Positions 1-9,122 of a stretch of 64,000 nucleotides of DNA are shown one piece after another. Under the pieces are notes generated by a model. It saw only the letters and a list, made by a program, of their open reading frames with translations. It did not search any database and was not told the DNA's origin. Both the position numbers and the translations under genes were made by a program. The first letter of the stretch is position 1. Each line of letters opens with the position of its first letter. This stretch comes from JADJPO01 sp963828555 (lineage in GTDB: Bacteria; Actinomycetota; Actinomycetes; Actinomycetales; Kineosporiaceae), in assembly GCA_963828555.1 (NCBI GenBank), contig CAWHEL010000002.1:248001-312000 (forward strand), read 5' to 3'.

Positions 1-548
<548 letters not shown>

Positions 549-556
<8 letters not shown>

Positions 557-1067
557 CGGCGGCCGCTGCGGCGGGGACCAGCAGAGCGGTGGCGATCGCC
601 GCCACGCCCTCACCGCGCCCGGTCAGCCCGAGCCCGTCGGTGGTCGTCGCCGACACCGTCACCGGGGCACCGCACGCCTGCGACAACGCCGCCTGGGCCT
701 CCTCCCGCCGGGTGCCGACGCGGGGCCGGTTCCCGATCACCTGCACCGCCACGTTGCCGATCACGAGACCCGCGGCCCGCACCCGGCGCGCTGTCTCGGT
801 CAGCAGGGCCGCCCCGGAGGCTCCGGCCCACTCCGGGCGTGAGGTACCGAAGTTCGATCCGAGATCACCCAGACCAGCCGCCGAGAGCAACGCGTCACAG
901 CAGGCGTGGGCGGCGACGTCCGCGTCCGAGTGGCCCTCGAGCCCGGTCTCGCCGGGCCAGTCCAGCCCGGCCATCCGCATCGGGCGGGTCGCCGCGGCGC
1001 TCGACTGCGGGTCGGCGAAGCGGTGGACGTCGACACCGATCCCGGTGCGGGGAAGCTGCGCACTCAC
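549..1067 (-). CDS. ispF: 2-C-methyl-D-erythritol 2,4-cyclodiphosphate synthase
   Basis: Catalyses CMP release and ring closure of CDP-ME 2-phosphate in the MEP isoprenoid pathway. The protein is 172 residues, the usual family size. Zinc ligands are visible as Asp13-x-His15 (DVHRF) and His54 (VAAHA). The conserved TTTDGLGLTGRGEG segment is near 141-154. The GTG at 1067 puts DVHRF at the usual distance from the N-terminus; longer readings add only Arg/Pro-rich sequence. Only 23 bp separate this start from the divergent ispD start at 1091, so the two promoters must overlap or lie inside the neighbouring genes. Confidence 0.93.
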
Positions 1068-1090
1068 CCGCCCACCGTAGGGTGCGGCAG

Positions 1091-1804
1091 GTGAGCTCCG
1101 AAACACCCGTTCGCGCCGCCGTCGTCGTGCTCGCCGGAGGCAGCGGCTCGCGCCTCGGCGCCCAGCGCGACGGCGTGGCCGTGAACAAGGTCTACCTGCC
1201 GCTGTCGGGCCGCCCGGTGCTCGCCTGGTCGCTGCAGGCTGCCGACCGCACGCCCGGCGTCGTCCGGCTGGTCCTGGTGGTCCGCCCCGAGGACGCCGAC
1301 GCCGCGACGACGATGCTGCGTGAGCACCCCCTGCAGCACCTTGTCGAGGTGGTCGGCGGCGGCTCCACGCGGCACGGTTCGGAGGAGTCGGCCCTGGCCC
1401 ACCTGACCCCAGCGATCCGGGCTGGCGAGGTCGAGGTGGTCGTGATCCATGACGGGGCACGGCCGCTTGCCCCGGCGGCGCTGTTCGCCGAGGTGATCCG
1501 GGTAGCCGCAGTACACGGCGGGGCGATTCCCGCGGTGCCGGCCGGGCCACTGCTCCCACCGCCCGGCGTCCGGCTGGTGCGGGTGCAGACCCCGCAGGCG
1601 TTTCGTGCCCCCGCCCTGCTCAAGGCCTATGCCGAGGCAGCCGAGGAGACGTTCCAGGGCACCGACACCGCGTCGGTGATCGAGGCGTACACCGACCTGG
1701 ACGTGCACACCGTGCCTGGCTCGGCCACGAACCTGAAGGTGACCTACCCGGACGACCTGGCGGTCGCCGAGCGGCTGCTCGCGGCCAGGACCGCTTCGGC
1801 GTAG
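1091..1804 (+). CDS. ispD: 2-C-methyl-D-erythritol 4-phosphate cytidylyltransferase with a shortened arm
   Basis: Transfers CMP from CTP to MEP, the step before IspE and IspF. The 237-residue protein has the glycine-rich CTP loop (AGGSGSRLG, 15-23), Lys33 in NKVYLPL, HDGARPL (120-126), QTPQAF (166-171) and NLKVT (214-218). An eight-residue stretch separates the loop from Lys33. The dimerisation arm that normally carries D-T-x-K-R and T-V-D-R is missing; a short Pro-rich piece (about 149-161) replaces it. It lies antisense to its surroundings, between ispF and a degenerate paralogue, and overlaps that paralogue's 3' end by 61 bp. The start is the GTG that gives a normal N-terminus. Confidence 0.88.
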   Translation: MSSETPVRAAVVVLAGGSGSRLGAQRDGVAVNKVYLPLSGRPVLAWSLQAADRTPGVVRLVLVVRPEDADAATTMLREHPLQHLVEVVGGGSTRHGSEESALAHLTPAIRAGEVEVVVIHDGARPLAPAALFAEVIRVAAVHGGAIPAVPAGPLLPPPGVRLVRVQTPQAFRAPALLKAYAEAAEETFQGTDTASVIEAYTDLDVHTVPGSATNLKVTYPDDLAVAERLLAARTASA

Positions 1805-2382
1805 GCCAGCGAATCGTCGTCGACCACCCGGCAGCTCACGCTGCCGCGCCCGGCCAGCGGCACCTGCCCGACCCCGACCACCCGGTCCAGGGCCGCCACC
1901 AGGTCGGCCAGCCGGCCGCCGTCCTGCCAGCTGCTCGACAGCACGGCGCCCAGCACCGCCGGGGTGACCGCGAGCAGGCCGATCAGCCCCCGGAGGGCCT
2001 GCCGATCCACGGTCGACTCCACCCGGCCGGCGTCGTCCACGCGTTTGAGCGTGTCGGTGACCTCGGTGACTGCCACGGCCGCCACCTCGGTGCCGGCGAT
2101 CGGGTCTACGGCACGGCACATCGCCGAGAACCACTCCGCCGGAACGAAGGGGTAGGCCGGGTCGTAGATCAGCACCAGCTCGATCTCGACCGGATCGATC
2201 AGCGCTGCCAGCTCACGCTCCAACGCCGAGGTGATCACCTGGCAGCCGGGCAGCGCCTCACTGAGCAGATGCACCGCGCGATCGGCCAGTGGGACCCCGC
2301 CCAGCGGAAGGCGTGCCGCCCGGCCCGTGGGGTCGGTGGCATCGTCCGGGTCGAGCAGCACCACGGTAAGTACCTCGGTCAT
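1744..2382 (-). CDS. Degenerate IspD-like protein (nucleotidyltransferase fold)
   Basis: 212 residues that align along their length with IspD but with altered active-site parts. The CTP-binding glycine loop and its lysine are lost, HDGARP is replaced by YDPAYP, TPQ by TPA, and the C-terminal NLKVT lysine is gone. The arm motifs D-T-L-K-R and T-V-D-R are intact (about 113-131). It sits where ispD normally sits, downstream of the PIN-TRAM gene and carD and in the same direction as ispF. It is unlikely to be active alone. It may be a pseudoenzyme or a partner subunit for the plus-strand IspD, with which it is convergent and overlapping. Confidence 0.75.
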   Translation of the reverse strand: MTEVLTVVLLDPDDATDPTGRAARLPLGGVPLADRAVHLLSEALPGCQVITSALERELAALIDPVEIELVLIYDPAYPFVPAEWFSAMCRAVDPIAGTEVAAVAVTEVTDTLKRVDDAGRVESTVDRQALRGLIGLLAVTPAVLGAVLSSSWQDGGRLADLVAALDRVVGVGQVPLAGRGSVSCRVVDDDSLAYAEAVLAASSRSATARSSG

Positions 2383-2394
2383 CGAGGCCTGAGG

Positions 2395-3552
2395 CTACTC
2401 CGGGCGAGTGCTCCCGGCAGCGGCGATCCGGGCGGTGATCTCGGCGGTCCGCTGCCGTGGCGGGTGCCCCTCGGCCTCCAGCCGCTTGGCGAACACCATC
2501 CGGCCGTTGGCGGTGACCAGAACGCTGGTCACCGTGGTCTCCACCTCGTGGCCGATCCGGTCCTTGGCCCGCTCCACCACGACCATCGTTCCGTCGTCCA
2601 GGTACCCGACCCCTTGACCGGGGTCCTTGCCGGGCCGGGTGATCAGCACGGTGATCCGCTCACCGGCGAGCACCGGCGGGCGCAGCGCGAGGGCCAGCGC
2701 GTGCAGGTTGAGCACCCGACAGCCGGCCACCGAAGCGACCCGGGCCAGGTTGGTGTCCAGGGTGAGCAGCGCAGCCCGCCGTCCCGTGCACATGTGCACC
2801 AGTTTGGCGTCGACCTCGGCCACCTCGGGCGCCTCGTCGCCGATCACCTCGAGATCGACCCCCCGCTCCTGGCGCAGGGTCTCCAAGGTGTCCAGCCCGC
2901 GCCGGCCCTTGGCCCGGCGCTGATCGTCGGCGCTGTCGGCGAAGGCCTGCAGCTCCCCGAGCACCGGCTCGGGCACCAACAGCGTGCCGTGCAGGAAGCC
3001 TGAGCGGACGACGTCGACGATTCTGCCGTCGATCGCCACCGAGGTGTCGACGATCTTGGGCAGGGACGAGGCCGAGGGACGCAGCACCTCCAGCCGACCG
3101 CTGCCCCCGAGCATCGAGAGCACACCGTCGCGACGCGACAGGCCCACTCGATAGCCCAGGCTGCCGATCGTCACCACGACGAACAGGAACAACGGCGCAG
3201 TGAGCGGGGTGGAGGCGACCAACAGAATCGGCCAGGACAGCGCCGCCGAGACCAGCACACCGGCGACGGCACCGGTCAGGCCGGCGAGCATCTGCTCGAC
3301 CGACCGACCGGCCAGCGCCTTCTCGGTCCGGGTGACCGTGCGGAAGGTCAGCCGCGCGACGACTCCGCCGAGCACGTAGCCCGACGCCGCGCCGAGCACG
3401 ACCCCCAGCGCCGGGGCGTCGAAGACCCCGACCACCCGTTCGCCGTCACTGAAACCACGGGCGACCTGGAATCCGATCCCGGCGAGGAAGGCGACCACGC
3501 AGAAGCGCAGCACCTCGACCACCGCCGGGGGTGTGGAACCCCGCTTGAGCAC
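2395..3552 (-). CDS. PIN and TRAM domain membrane protein (YacL-like)
   Basis: 385 residues. About four hydrophobic helices occupy the first 140 residues (near 12-30, 46-66, 90-107, 112-134). A PIN nuclease domain follows, with acidic residues in VDTSVAIDGR and TLDTNLA, then a TRAM-like RNA-binding domain near 300-350. The family is thought to act on RNA at the membrane; its substrate is unknown. It lies between carD and the IspD-like gene, with 12 bp to the latter, which suggests co-transcription. Confidence 0.85.
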   Translation of the reverse strand: MLKRGSTPPAVVEVLRFCVVAFLAGIGFQVARGFSDGERVVGVFDAPALGVVLGAASGYVLGGVVARLTFRTVTRTEKALAGRSVEQMLAGLTGAVAGVLVSAALSWPILLVASTPLTAPLFLFVVVTIGSLGYRVGLSRRDGVLSMLGGSGRLEVLRPSASSLPKIVDTSVAIDGRIVDVVRSGFLHGTLLVPEPVLGELQAFADSADDQRRAKGRRGLDTLETLRQERGVDLEVIGDEAPEVAEVDAKLVHMCTGRRAALLTLDTNLARVASVAGCRVLNLHALALALRPPVLAGERITVLITRPGKDPGQGVGYLDDGTMVVVERAKDRIGHEVETTVTSVLVTANGRMVFAKRLEAEGHPPRQRTAEITARIAAAGSTRPE

Positions 3553-3590
3553 GTCCCGACCCTCCGAGGGAACCTCGGCGGCCGGTTCGG

Positions 3591-4085
3591 TCAGGAGGCG
3601 AGAACCTCGTCGAGGATGGCCGCCGCCTTGTCCTCATTGGTCTGTTCGGCAAGTGCAAGCTCCGACACAAGGATCGTGCGGGCACGACCGAGCATCTGCT
3701 TCTCACCGGTGGACAAGCCACGACCCTGGTCGCGACGGGTCAGATCGCGCACGACCTCGGCGACCTTGATCACATCGCCGGAGTGCAGCTTCTCGAGGTT
3801 GGCCTTGTAGCGCCGCGACCAGTTGGTCGGCTCCTCGGCGTACGCCGCGCGAAGCACCTCGAACATGCGGTCCAGACCTTCTTGACCGACCACGTCACGA
3901 AGGCCTACGAGCTCGACGTTCTGGGCGGGGACCTTGATGGTCAGATCGCTCTGGGTGACTTTCTCTGTGGGCCGGAGGACGAGGTACTGCCGCTCCTCAC
4001 CCATGATGACCCGAATCTCAGTCTTTACGATTTGTGCCGCTCCGTGCTGCGGGTGCACGACCGTCTCGCCGACCTGGAAAGCCAT
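3591..4085 (-). CDS. carD: CarD-family RNA polymerase-binding regulator
   Basis: Binds the RNA polymerase beta subunit and stabilises open complexes, mainly at rRNA and housekeeping promoters. The 164-residue protein begins MAFQVGETVVHPQHG, the typical start of the RNA-polymerase-interacting Tudor-like domain. The C-terminal helical DNA-binding part carries the conserved NWSRRYKANLEKL region (about 99-111). A longer reading to 4142 exists, but the ATG at 4085 matches the family N-terminus. A purine-rich GGGAAAGGGG lies just upstream. It heads the carD-PIN/TRAM-IspD-like-ispF block. Confidence 0.95.
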   Translation of the reverse strand: MAFQVGETVVHPQHGAAQIVKTEIRVIMGEERQYLVLRPTEKVTQSDLTIKVPAQNVELVGLRDVVGQEGLDRMFEVLRAAYAEEPTNWSRRYKANLEKLHSGDVIKVAEVVRDLTRRDQGRGLSTGEKQMLGRARTILVSELALAEQTNEDKAAAILDEVLAS

Positions 4086-4442
4086 GTGTGATTTTCCCCT
4101 TTCCCTGATGCCGATCCTACCACGCGAACCGCGTCCCGGCACCGGGACCGACAGCGTTTGCGCAGGTCAGAGGGCACACGAGGGTAGAATCGCCGCTTGA
4201 CAAAGCCCGACCGGGCATGCTGGGCAGGCTGCAGAGGCCCCCGCCGGACCGGCCCTCGGCCCCCGCTCGGCCCTGCTCAGCGAGGCGTGGTACCCGTCAC
4301 TCAGCGCACGCCGGAGCCGCTGGGCGACACCCCGGAGTCGTGTAGCGAACAGCACGCCAGCGCGTGTACGTGAGCGGGTAGGCTTCGCGACGGCGACCTG
4401 CTGGTGAGGGTCCCGGCGTGCCCTTTGGAAAGGAAACCGGAC
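4086..4442. other. Intergenic region between carD and the lipoprotein gene
   Basis: 357 bases without a convincing gene. It must hold the divergent promoters of carD and the lipoprotein gene. On the minus strand a TAGGAT hexamer (4112-4117) is a plausible carD -10 box. On the plus strand TAGAAT (4185-4190) and TTGACA (4197-4202) resemble promoter hexamers but do not pair at a normal spacing. I see no riboswitch or RNA gene here. Confidence 0.3.
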
Positions 4443-4967
4443 GTGAAGCACAGCGGCAGTGGTCTGGGGCGAGTGACTCGGCTGGGTGTTCTGCTCTCGG
4501 CAACGGCGTTGCTGGCCAGCACGGCCTTGGTCGGCTGCTCAGCCATGAACCCGGTCGCCACAGCCAAGACATACGCCGCCTCCGACGGGATGAACGGCTC
4601 GATCGAGGACCCGGCCACGGGCGTCGCCGTCCAGTTGCGCAACTTCCTGGTGGTCGGCACCAAGAAGGGCAGCCCCGGAGCCCTGATCGGCGCGGTCGTG
4701 AACCAGGGCACCAAGGACGTCACGGTCAACTTCACTGTGCTCGACGCCGCCGGGCAGTCGCCGGTCGGGACCGGCAGCATCACCGTCAAGCCCGGCGAGC
4801 TGATGCAGGTCGGCCCCGCAGGCACCCCGGTCACTCTGGCCTCGATGCCGACCGACGCCGGCACGGTAATCAAGCTGAAGGCCGACACCGCCTCCGGAGG
4901 CGAGATGCTGGACCTTCCAGTACTCGCCGCGGAAGGCCCCTACGCCAGCCTGGCTCCCAGCGCCTGA
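4443..4967 (+). CDS. Putative lipoprotein
   Basis: 174 residues. A short basic N-terminus, hydrophobic core and lipobox L-V-G-C predict a lipidated, exported protein. The mature part looks like one beta-rich domain with alternating hydrophobic residues (NQGTKDVTVNFTV). The GTG at 4443 is chosen because AGGAAA lies just upstream and it leaves a normal signal peptide; the ATG at 4404 would add 13 residues. It lies between carD and the phosphate two-component genes, convergent with regX3. Function unknown. Confidence 0.7.
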   Translation: MKHSGSGLGRVTRLGVLLSATALLASTALVGCSAMNPVATAKTYAASDGMNGSIEDPATGVAVQLRNFLVVGTKKGSPGALIGAVVNQGTKDVTVNFTVLDAAGQSPVGTGSITVKPGELMQVGPAGTPVTLASMPTDAGTVIKLKADTASGGEMLDLPVLAAEGPYASLAPSA

Positions 4968-4976
4968 GGCACCTCC

Positions 4977-5015
4977 GGGCCCGGCAGCGATGCCTCTGGC
5001 ACACGCGCCGGGCCC
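4977..5015. terminator. Bidirectional hairpin between the lipoprotein gene and regX3
   Basis: GGGCCCGGC (4977-4985) and GCCGGGCCC (5007-5015) form a perfect 9-bp stem. It begins 9 bases after one stop and ends 6 bases before the other, the expected place for a shared terminator. There is no U-tract, as is common in actinobacteria. Confidence 0.55.
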
Positions 5016-5021
5016 TGCGTC

Positions 5022-5702
5022 TCACGCCTCGTACTTGTACCCGAGACCCCGTACGGTGACGAGGTAGCGAGGCGTGGCCGGATCCGGCTCGATCTTGCCC
5101 CGCAGGCGCTTGACGTGAACGTCGAGGGTTTTGGTGTCGCCCACGTAGTCGGCGCCCCAGACCCGGTCGATCAGCTGTATCCGGGTGAGCACCCGCCCCG
5201 CGTTGCGCAACAGCAGCTCCAGCAGCTCGAACTCCTTCAACGGCAGCGGCACCTGCTCGCCGTTCACGGTCACCACGTGCCTCTCGACGTCCATCCGCAC
5301 CGGGCCGGCCTCGATGGTCGCACTCTGCGACACCTCGGTCTCCGAGCCGCGACGCAGCACGGCACGGATGCGGGCCACCAGCTCGCGCGAGGAGTAGGGC
5401 TTGGTCACGTAGTCGTCGGCGCCGAGCTCGAGCCCGACCACCTTGTCGATCTCGCTGTCCTTGGCGGTCAGCATGATCACCGGGACGTTGCTGCGTAGCC
5501 GCAGCTGACGACAGACCTCGGTGCCCGGCAAGCCGGGCAGCATCAGGTCGAGCAACACCAGGTCTGCCCCTGTGCGGTCGAACTCGGCCAGGGCGCTCGG
5601 TCCGTCGTCGGCGATCGCGACGTCGAAACCCTCCTTGCGCAGCAGGTAGGACAGCGGGTCGCTGAACGACTCCTCGTCCTCCACGACAAGGATGCGGGTC
5701 AC
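5022..5702 (-). CDS. regX3: Phosphate-responsive response regulator RegX3 (OmpR/PhoB type)
   Basis: 226-residue response regulator controlling the phosphate-starvation regulon. The receiver domain (1-115) starts MTRILVVEDEE with its acidic pocket. The phospho-acceptor Asp lies in VLLDLMLPG (about 52) and the conserved Lys in VTKPYS (about 101). The C-terminal winged helix (about 130-226) has the recognition helix region DVHVKRLRGKI. The start overlaps the senX3 stop by 4 bases (ATGA), so the pair is translationally coupled. Order and content match senX3-regX3 of mycobacteria and phoR-phoP of Streptomyces. Confidence 0.93.
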   Translation of the reverse strand: MTRILVVEDEESFSDPLSYLLRKEGFDVAIADDGPSALAEFDRTGADLVLLDLMLPGLPGTEVCRQLRLRSNVPVIMLTAKDSEIDKVVGLELGADDYVTKPYSSRELVARIRAVLRRGSETEVSQSATIEAGPVRMDVERHVVTVNGEQVPLPLKEFELLELLLRNAGRVLTRIQLIDRVWGADYVGDTKTLDVHVKRLRGKIEPDPATPRYLVTVRGLGYKYEA

Positions 5703-6946
5703 GGTGTTGCTCCCTTCGCCTCGTTACTCGATTGTGCAGGCACGACCAACCCCACGGTGGGGCTGACCGGTGGATCGGTGAGGACGGCCGGCGAGGACGG
5801 CGTGCCATCGGCTGTGGCCGCTGCGTGAGCGCTGTCCGGCAGGCGCAGGGTGAACGTGGAGCCGACGCCTTCCTCGCTCCACACCGTCACCTCGCCACCG
5901 TGGTTGGCAGCGACGTGCTTGACGATGCTCAGTCCCAGACCGGTGCCGCCGGTCGCCCGGGAGCGAGCCGGGTCGACCCGGTAGAAGCGCTCGAAGATCC
6001 GCTCCTGTTCGCTCCGCGGGATGCCGTAGCCCTGGTCCTTCACCGCGACCTCGACCAGGCCGTCACTGCGGCGCACCGCCACCCCCACCCGGGTTCCCTC
6101 GGGCGAGTAGGCGATCGCGTTGTCGACCATATTGCGCACTGCGGTGACCAACAGGTTCCGGTCGCCGTAGACCACGGCGCCGGTATCTCCCCCGGCGGTC
6201 ACGGTGATGTTCTTGCGCTGCGCCGCGAGGCGCACCCGGTCCACCGCATCGGTCAGCACAAGGTCCACCACCACCGGCTCCGGAGGGTGCAGGGCATCGG
6301 CCACCTGCAACCGGGACAGGTCGATGATCTCCTGCACCAGGGTGGCCAACCGCTGCGCCTCACGCTCCATCCGTTCGGCGAAGTGGCGGACGGCGTCCGG
6401 ATCCTCCGCGGCGTCGGCCACCGCCTCGGCCAGCAGTTGGAGGGCCCCGATCGGGGTCTTCAACTCATGGCTCACGTTGACGACGAAGTCGCGGCGCACC
6501 TCCTCGACCCGGCGGGCCTCGGTGCGATCGTCGACCAGGACCAACACGTACTCGGACCCGAGCGGAGCGACCCGGGCATTGACCACGATCCGGGCGCGGC
6601 CCAGCGGTCCCCGCGGCAGCTCCAGCTCACGTTCGCGGACCAGGCCGAACCGGCGGGTCTCGGCCGCCATCTCGATCAGCTCGGCGTGCACCAGGTCATG
6701 CCCCCGGACCAGGCCGAAGGCGTAGGCGGCCGGGCTCGCCGTGCTGATCTCGCCGCCGGCGTCCAGCACGATCGCCGCCGAGCGCAGCACGGCAAGGACA
6801 TCGGTGATACCCGCGGGCAGATCCGGCACGGGTGCGGCCGCCAGCCGAAGCCGCTCGGCGTCGCTGAGCCGGAATGCCAGGATGCCCAGGACACCGGTGA
6901 GCAGGCCGACGATGCCGGCCAGCGCGACGGTCCAGGACGGGTTCAC
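5699..6946 (-). CDS. senX3: Sensor histidine kinase SenX3
   Basis: Membrane sensor that phosphorylates RegX3, probably under the control of PhoU and the Pst transporter. From the GTG at 6946 it is 415 residues, close to the family length. There is one N-terminal membrane segment, a PAS-like region, the HisKA helix with NVSHELKTP, and the ATPase domain with NMVDNAIAYSPEG and GTGLGLSIVKH. A longer reading from 7057 adds 37 residues, but that start would fall inside the PHO-box-like repeat at 7052-7080, so the shorter start is preferred. phoU is divergent. Confidence 0.88.
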   Translation of the reverse strand: MNPSWTVALAGIVGLLTGVLGILAFRLSDAERLRLAAAPVPDLPAGITDVLAVLRSAAIVLDAGGEISTASPAAYAFGLVRGHDLVHAELIEMAAETRRFGLVRERELELPRGPLGRARIVVNARVAPLGSEYVLVLVDDRTEARRVEEVRRDFVVNVSHELKTPIGALQLLAEAVADAAEDPDAVRHFAERMEREAQRLATLVQEIIDLSRLQVADALHPPEPVVVDLVLTDAVDRVRLAAQRKNITVTAGGDTGAVVYGDRNLLVTAVRNMVDNAIAYSPEGTRVGVAVRRSDGLVEVAVKDQGYGIPRSEQERIFERFYRVDPARSRATGGTGLGLSIVKHVAANHGGEVTVWSEEGVGSTFTLRLPDSAHAAATADGTPSSPAVLTDPPVSPTVGLVVPAQSSNEAKGATP

Positions 6947-7051
6947 GCTGTTCAGCGTAGGGCGAACACCGGCGCTCGCCAGAGGTTGGTGACCTGTGGC
7001 GACGTGGTTTCGCATCCCGTTCATCAGGTGGCCGGTCACCCAGGAACCGGC

Positions 7052-7080
7052 GTTCACCTAGCATGGGGTGACCGTTCACA
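7052..7080. promoter_or_regulatory. PHO-box-like direct repeat between senX3 and phoU
   Basis: GTTCACC (7052-7058) and GTTCACA (7074-7080) lie exactly 22 bases apart, two turns of the 11-base repeat bound by PhoP/RegX3 dimers. The middle unit is degenerate. It lies 80 bases before phoU and 105 bases before the chosen senX3 start, so it could control both genes, as expected of an autoregulated phosphate sensor. Confidence 0.55.
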
Positions 7081-7159
7081 CCTGCCTGACACGGTGCTCA
7101 TCGAGCGGTCCAGTCCTCAGCAGCACCGGCACCAGTCCGGCATCGACGACGGAGCAGGC

Positions 7160-7807
7160 ATGCGAGAGCACTTCCACGACGAGCTGCAGAGCTTGTCGGA
7201 TCTCTTGGTCGAGATGACCCGCTTGGTCGGGTCGGCGATCGCCCGATCGACCATCGCCCTTCTGGACAGCGATCTCGCGCTGGCCGAATCCGTGATCTCC
7301 GCCGACGAACAGGTCGATGCCCTGCAGGCGGAGTTCGAGGAGCGATCACTGTCGCTGCTCGCACTCCAGCAGCCGGTCGCCACGGACCTCCGGGTGATCG
7401 TCACCGGTCTTCGGATGAGCTCGGATCTGGAGCGGATGGGCGACCTGGCCCGGCATGTGGCCAAGGTGGCCCGGATGCGCCACCCCCGCTCCGCCATCCC
7501 GGCCGAGCTGCGCTCGACCGTGCTGGAGATGGGCCAGGTGGCCGAACGGATCGTGGCCAAGACCGGCAGCGTGATCGCCGGCCGTGACCTGGCTGTCGCC
7601 GCCGAGCTGGAGACGGACGACGACGCCATGGACACGCTGCACCGACAGCTGTTCTCCGTGATCCTGGACAACGAGTGGCACCACGGGGTCGAGGCCGCGG
7701 TCGACGTGACCCTGTGCGGCCGCTACTACGAGCGGTTCGCCGACCACGCGGTCTCCGTCGCGCGCCGCGTGGTCTACCTGGTCACCGGCGAGCGCGTCGT
7801 CGCCTGA
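7160..7807 (+). CDS. phoU: Phosphate signalling regulator PhoU
   Basis: 215 residues, all-helical with two PhoU repeats. The metal-cluster type motifs are visible in LRVIVTGLRMSSDLERMGDL (first repeat) and GRYYERFADHAVSVARR (second repeat). It negatively links Pst transporter activity to the SenX3-RegX3 system. The start has GGAGC nearby and leaves the normal MREHFHDEL N-terminus. It is divergent from senX3 and ends 9 bases from the convergent phosphoglycerate mutase. Confidence 0.94.
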   Translation: MREHFHDELQSLSDLLVEMTRLVGSAIARSTIALLDSDLALAESVISADEQVDALQAEFEERSLSLLALQQPVATDLRVIVTGLRMSSDLERMGDLARHVAKVARMRHPRSAIPAELRSTVLEMGQVAERIVAKTGSVIAGRDLAVAAELETDDDAMDTLHRQLFSVILDNEWHHGVEAAVDVTLCGRYYERFADHAVSVARRVVYLVTGERVVA

Positions 7808-7816
7808 CAGCGGACC

Positions 7817-8560
7817 TCAGCGGCCCTGGCTGGCCACCGCGGCCGCGGCGGCAGCTGCAGCCGCCGGGTCCAGGTAGGTCCCACCCCGAGTGATCGGCAC
7901 CAGCGCGTCGTCCAGCTGGTAGACCAGCGGGATCCCGGTGGGGATGTTCAGACCGGCGATGTCGGCGTCGCTGATCCCGTCCAGGTGCTTGACCAGGGCC
8001 CGCAGCGAGTTGCCGTGCGCGGCCAGCATGACCACCTTGCCGGCCTTCAGGTCCGGGACCACCTCGGAGTGCCAGTACGGCAGCATCCGGGTCACGACGT
8101 CCTTGAGGCACTCGGTGCCGGGCAGGTCGGCACCCAGGTCGGCGTACCGTGGGTCGCCGTCCTGGCTGAACTCGCTGCCGGCCTTGATCGTCGGAGGCGG
8201 GGTGTCGTAGGAGCGGCGCCAGAGCATGAACTGCTCCTCGCCGAACTCGGCCAGGGTCTGCTTCTTGTTCTTGCCCTGCAGCGCGCCGTAGTGGCGTTCA
8301 TTCAGCCGCCAGTTCCGCTTGACCGGGATCCAGTGCCGGTCGGCCGCGTCGAGCGCGATGTTCGCCGTGGTGATCGCGCGGCGCAGCAGCGAGGTGTGCA
8401 GGATGTCGGGCAGCACGCCGGCCTCGACCAGCATCCGCCCCCCGGCCTCGGCCTCGGCCCGGCCCTTGTCGGACAGGGGCACGTCCACCCACCCGGTGAA
8501 CAGGTTCTTGGCGTTCCAGTCGCTCTCGCCGTGGCGCAGCAGCACGAGGGTGTAGGTCAT
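7817..8560 (-). CDS. gpmA: 2,3-bisphosphoglycerate-dependent phosphoglycerate mutase
   Basis: Interconverts 3- and 2-phosphoglycerate in glycolysis. 247 residues with the catalytic LRHGESDWN (8-16), the LNERHYGALQGKNK substrate region and the second histidine in AAHGNSLRAL. An Ala-rich tail (about eight alanines in a run) ends the protein and is encoded by GC-rich triplets. It lies downstream of mshA and the YbjN gene on the same strand, the order seen in mycobacteria. Confidence 0.95.
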   Translation of the reverse strand: MTYTLVLLRHGESDWNAKNLFTGWVDVPLSDKGRAEAEAGGRMLVEAGVLPDILHTSLLRRAITTANIALDAADRHWIPVKRNWRLNERHYGALQGKNKKQTLAEFGEEQFMLWRRSYDTPPPTIKAGSEFSQDGDPRYADLGADLPGTECLKDVVTRMLPYWHSEVVPDLKAGKVVMLAAHGNSLRALVKHLDGISDADIAGLNIPTGIPLVYQLDDALVPITRGGTYLDPAAAAAAAAAVASQGR

Positions 8561-8570
8561 GGAGAGCAGG

Positions 8571-9122
8571 CTAGTCCGCGGCACCCGGCTCTCGTGGCGC
8601 GCCGTCCGTGGCGTCGGTCGCATCCGCGAGCAGGTGCTTGAAGGCGGCCAGGTTGGCGGTGGACTCCCCGCGCTCGATCCGCCAGCGCCATTCCCGGCGC
8701 ATCGAATCGAGGAAGCCCAGCACCAGCAGGTCGTTGAACGAGGAGTCCGATGCGGCCAGCACCGCGCCGAGAAGGTGGTCGACGGTGTCGTCGGTGACCG
8801 CGGCCAGCGGCAGCCTGCCGACCAGGTAGACGTCCCCCAGGGAGTCCAGCGCGAAGGCGACCCCCGGAAGGCGCAGGTTGCGGGCCAGCAGCCAGCGGTA
8901 GAACGCCTCGTGGTTGCCGTCCGGACGGCGCACGACGAAGGCCGACACGGACAGCGACTGGTCACCGACCAGCAGCGAGGCAGTGGTGGACAGCTTGGTC
9001 TCCCCGGGCAGGGCGACCACCAGCTCCCCCGGGCGTCCTCCCTGCTCGTACTCCAGGCCGGAGGAGTCCAGCCACGTCCGCACGATCTGTTCGGCCGCCA
9101 GCGCGGCGGCCGAGCGGCTCAT
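8571..9122 (-). CDS. YbjN domain-containing protein
   Basis: 183 residues with a type III secretion chaperone-like YbjN fold: RTWLDSSGLEY, a beta-sheet segment and VYLVGRLPLAAVTDDTVDHLLG. The start overlaps the mshA stop by 4 bases (ATGA) and the gene ends 10 bases before gpmA, so mshA-ybjN-gpmA is an operon. This association is conserved in actinobacteria, but the biochemical role is unknown. Confidence 0.85.
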   Translation of the reverse strand: MSRSAAALAAEQIVRTWLDSSGLEYEQGGRPGELVVALPGETKLSTTASLLVGDQSLSVSAFVVRRPDGNHEAFYRWLLARNLRLPGVAFALDSLGDVYLVGRLPLAAVTDDTVDHLLGAVLAASDSSFNDLLVLGFLDSMRREWRWRIERGESTANLAAFKHLLADATDATDGAPREPGAAD

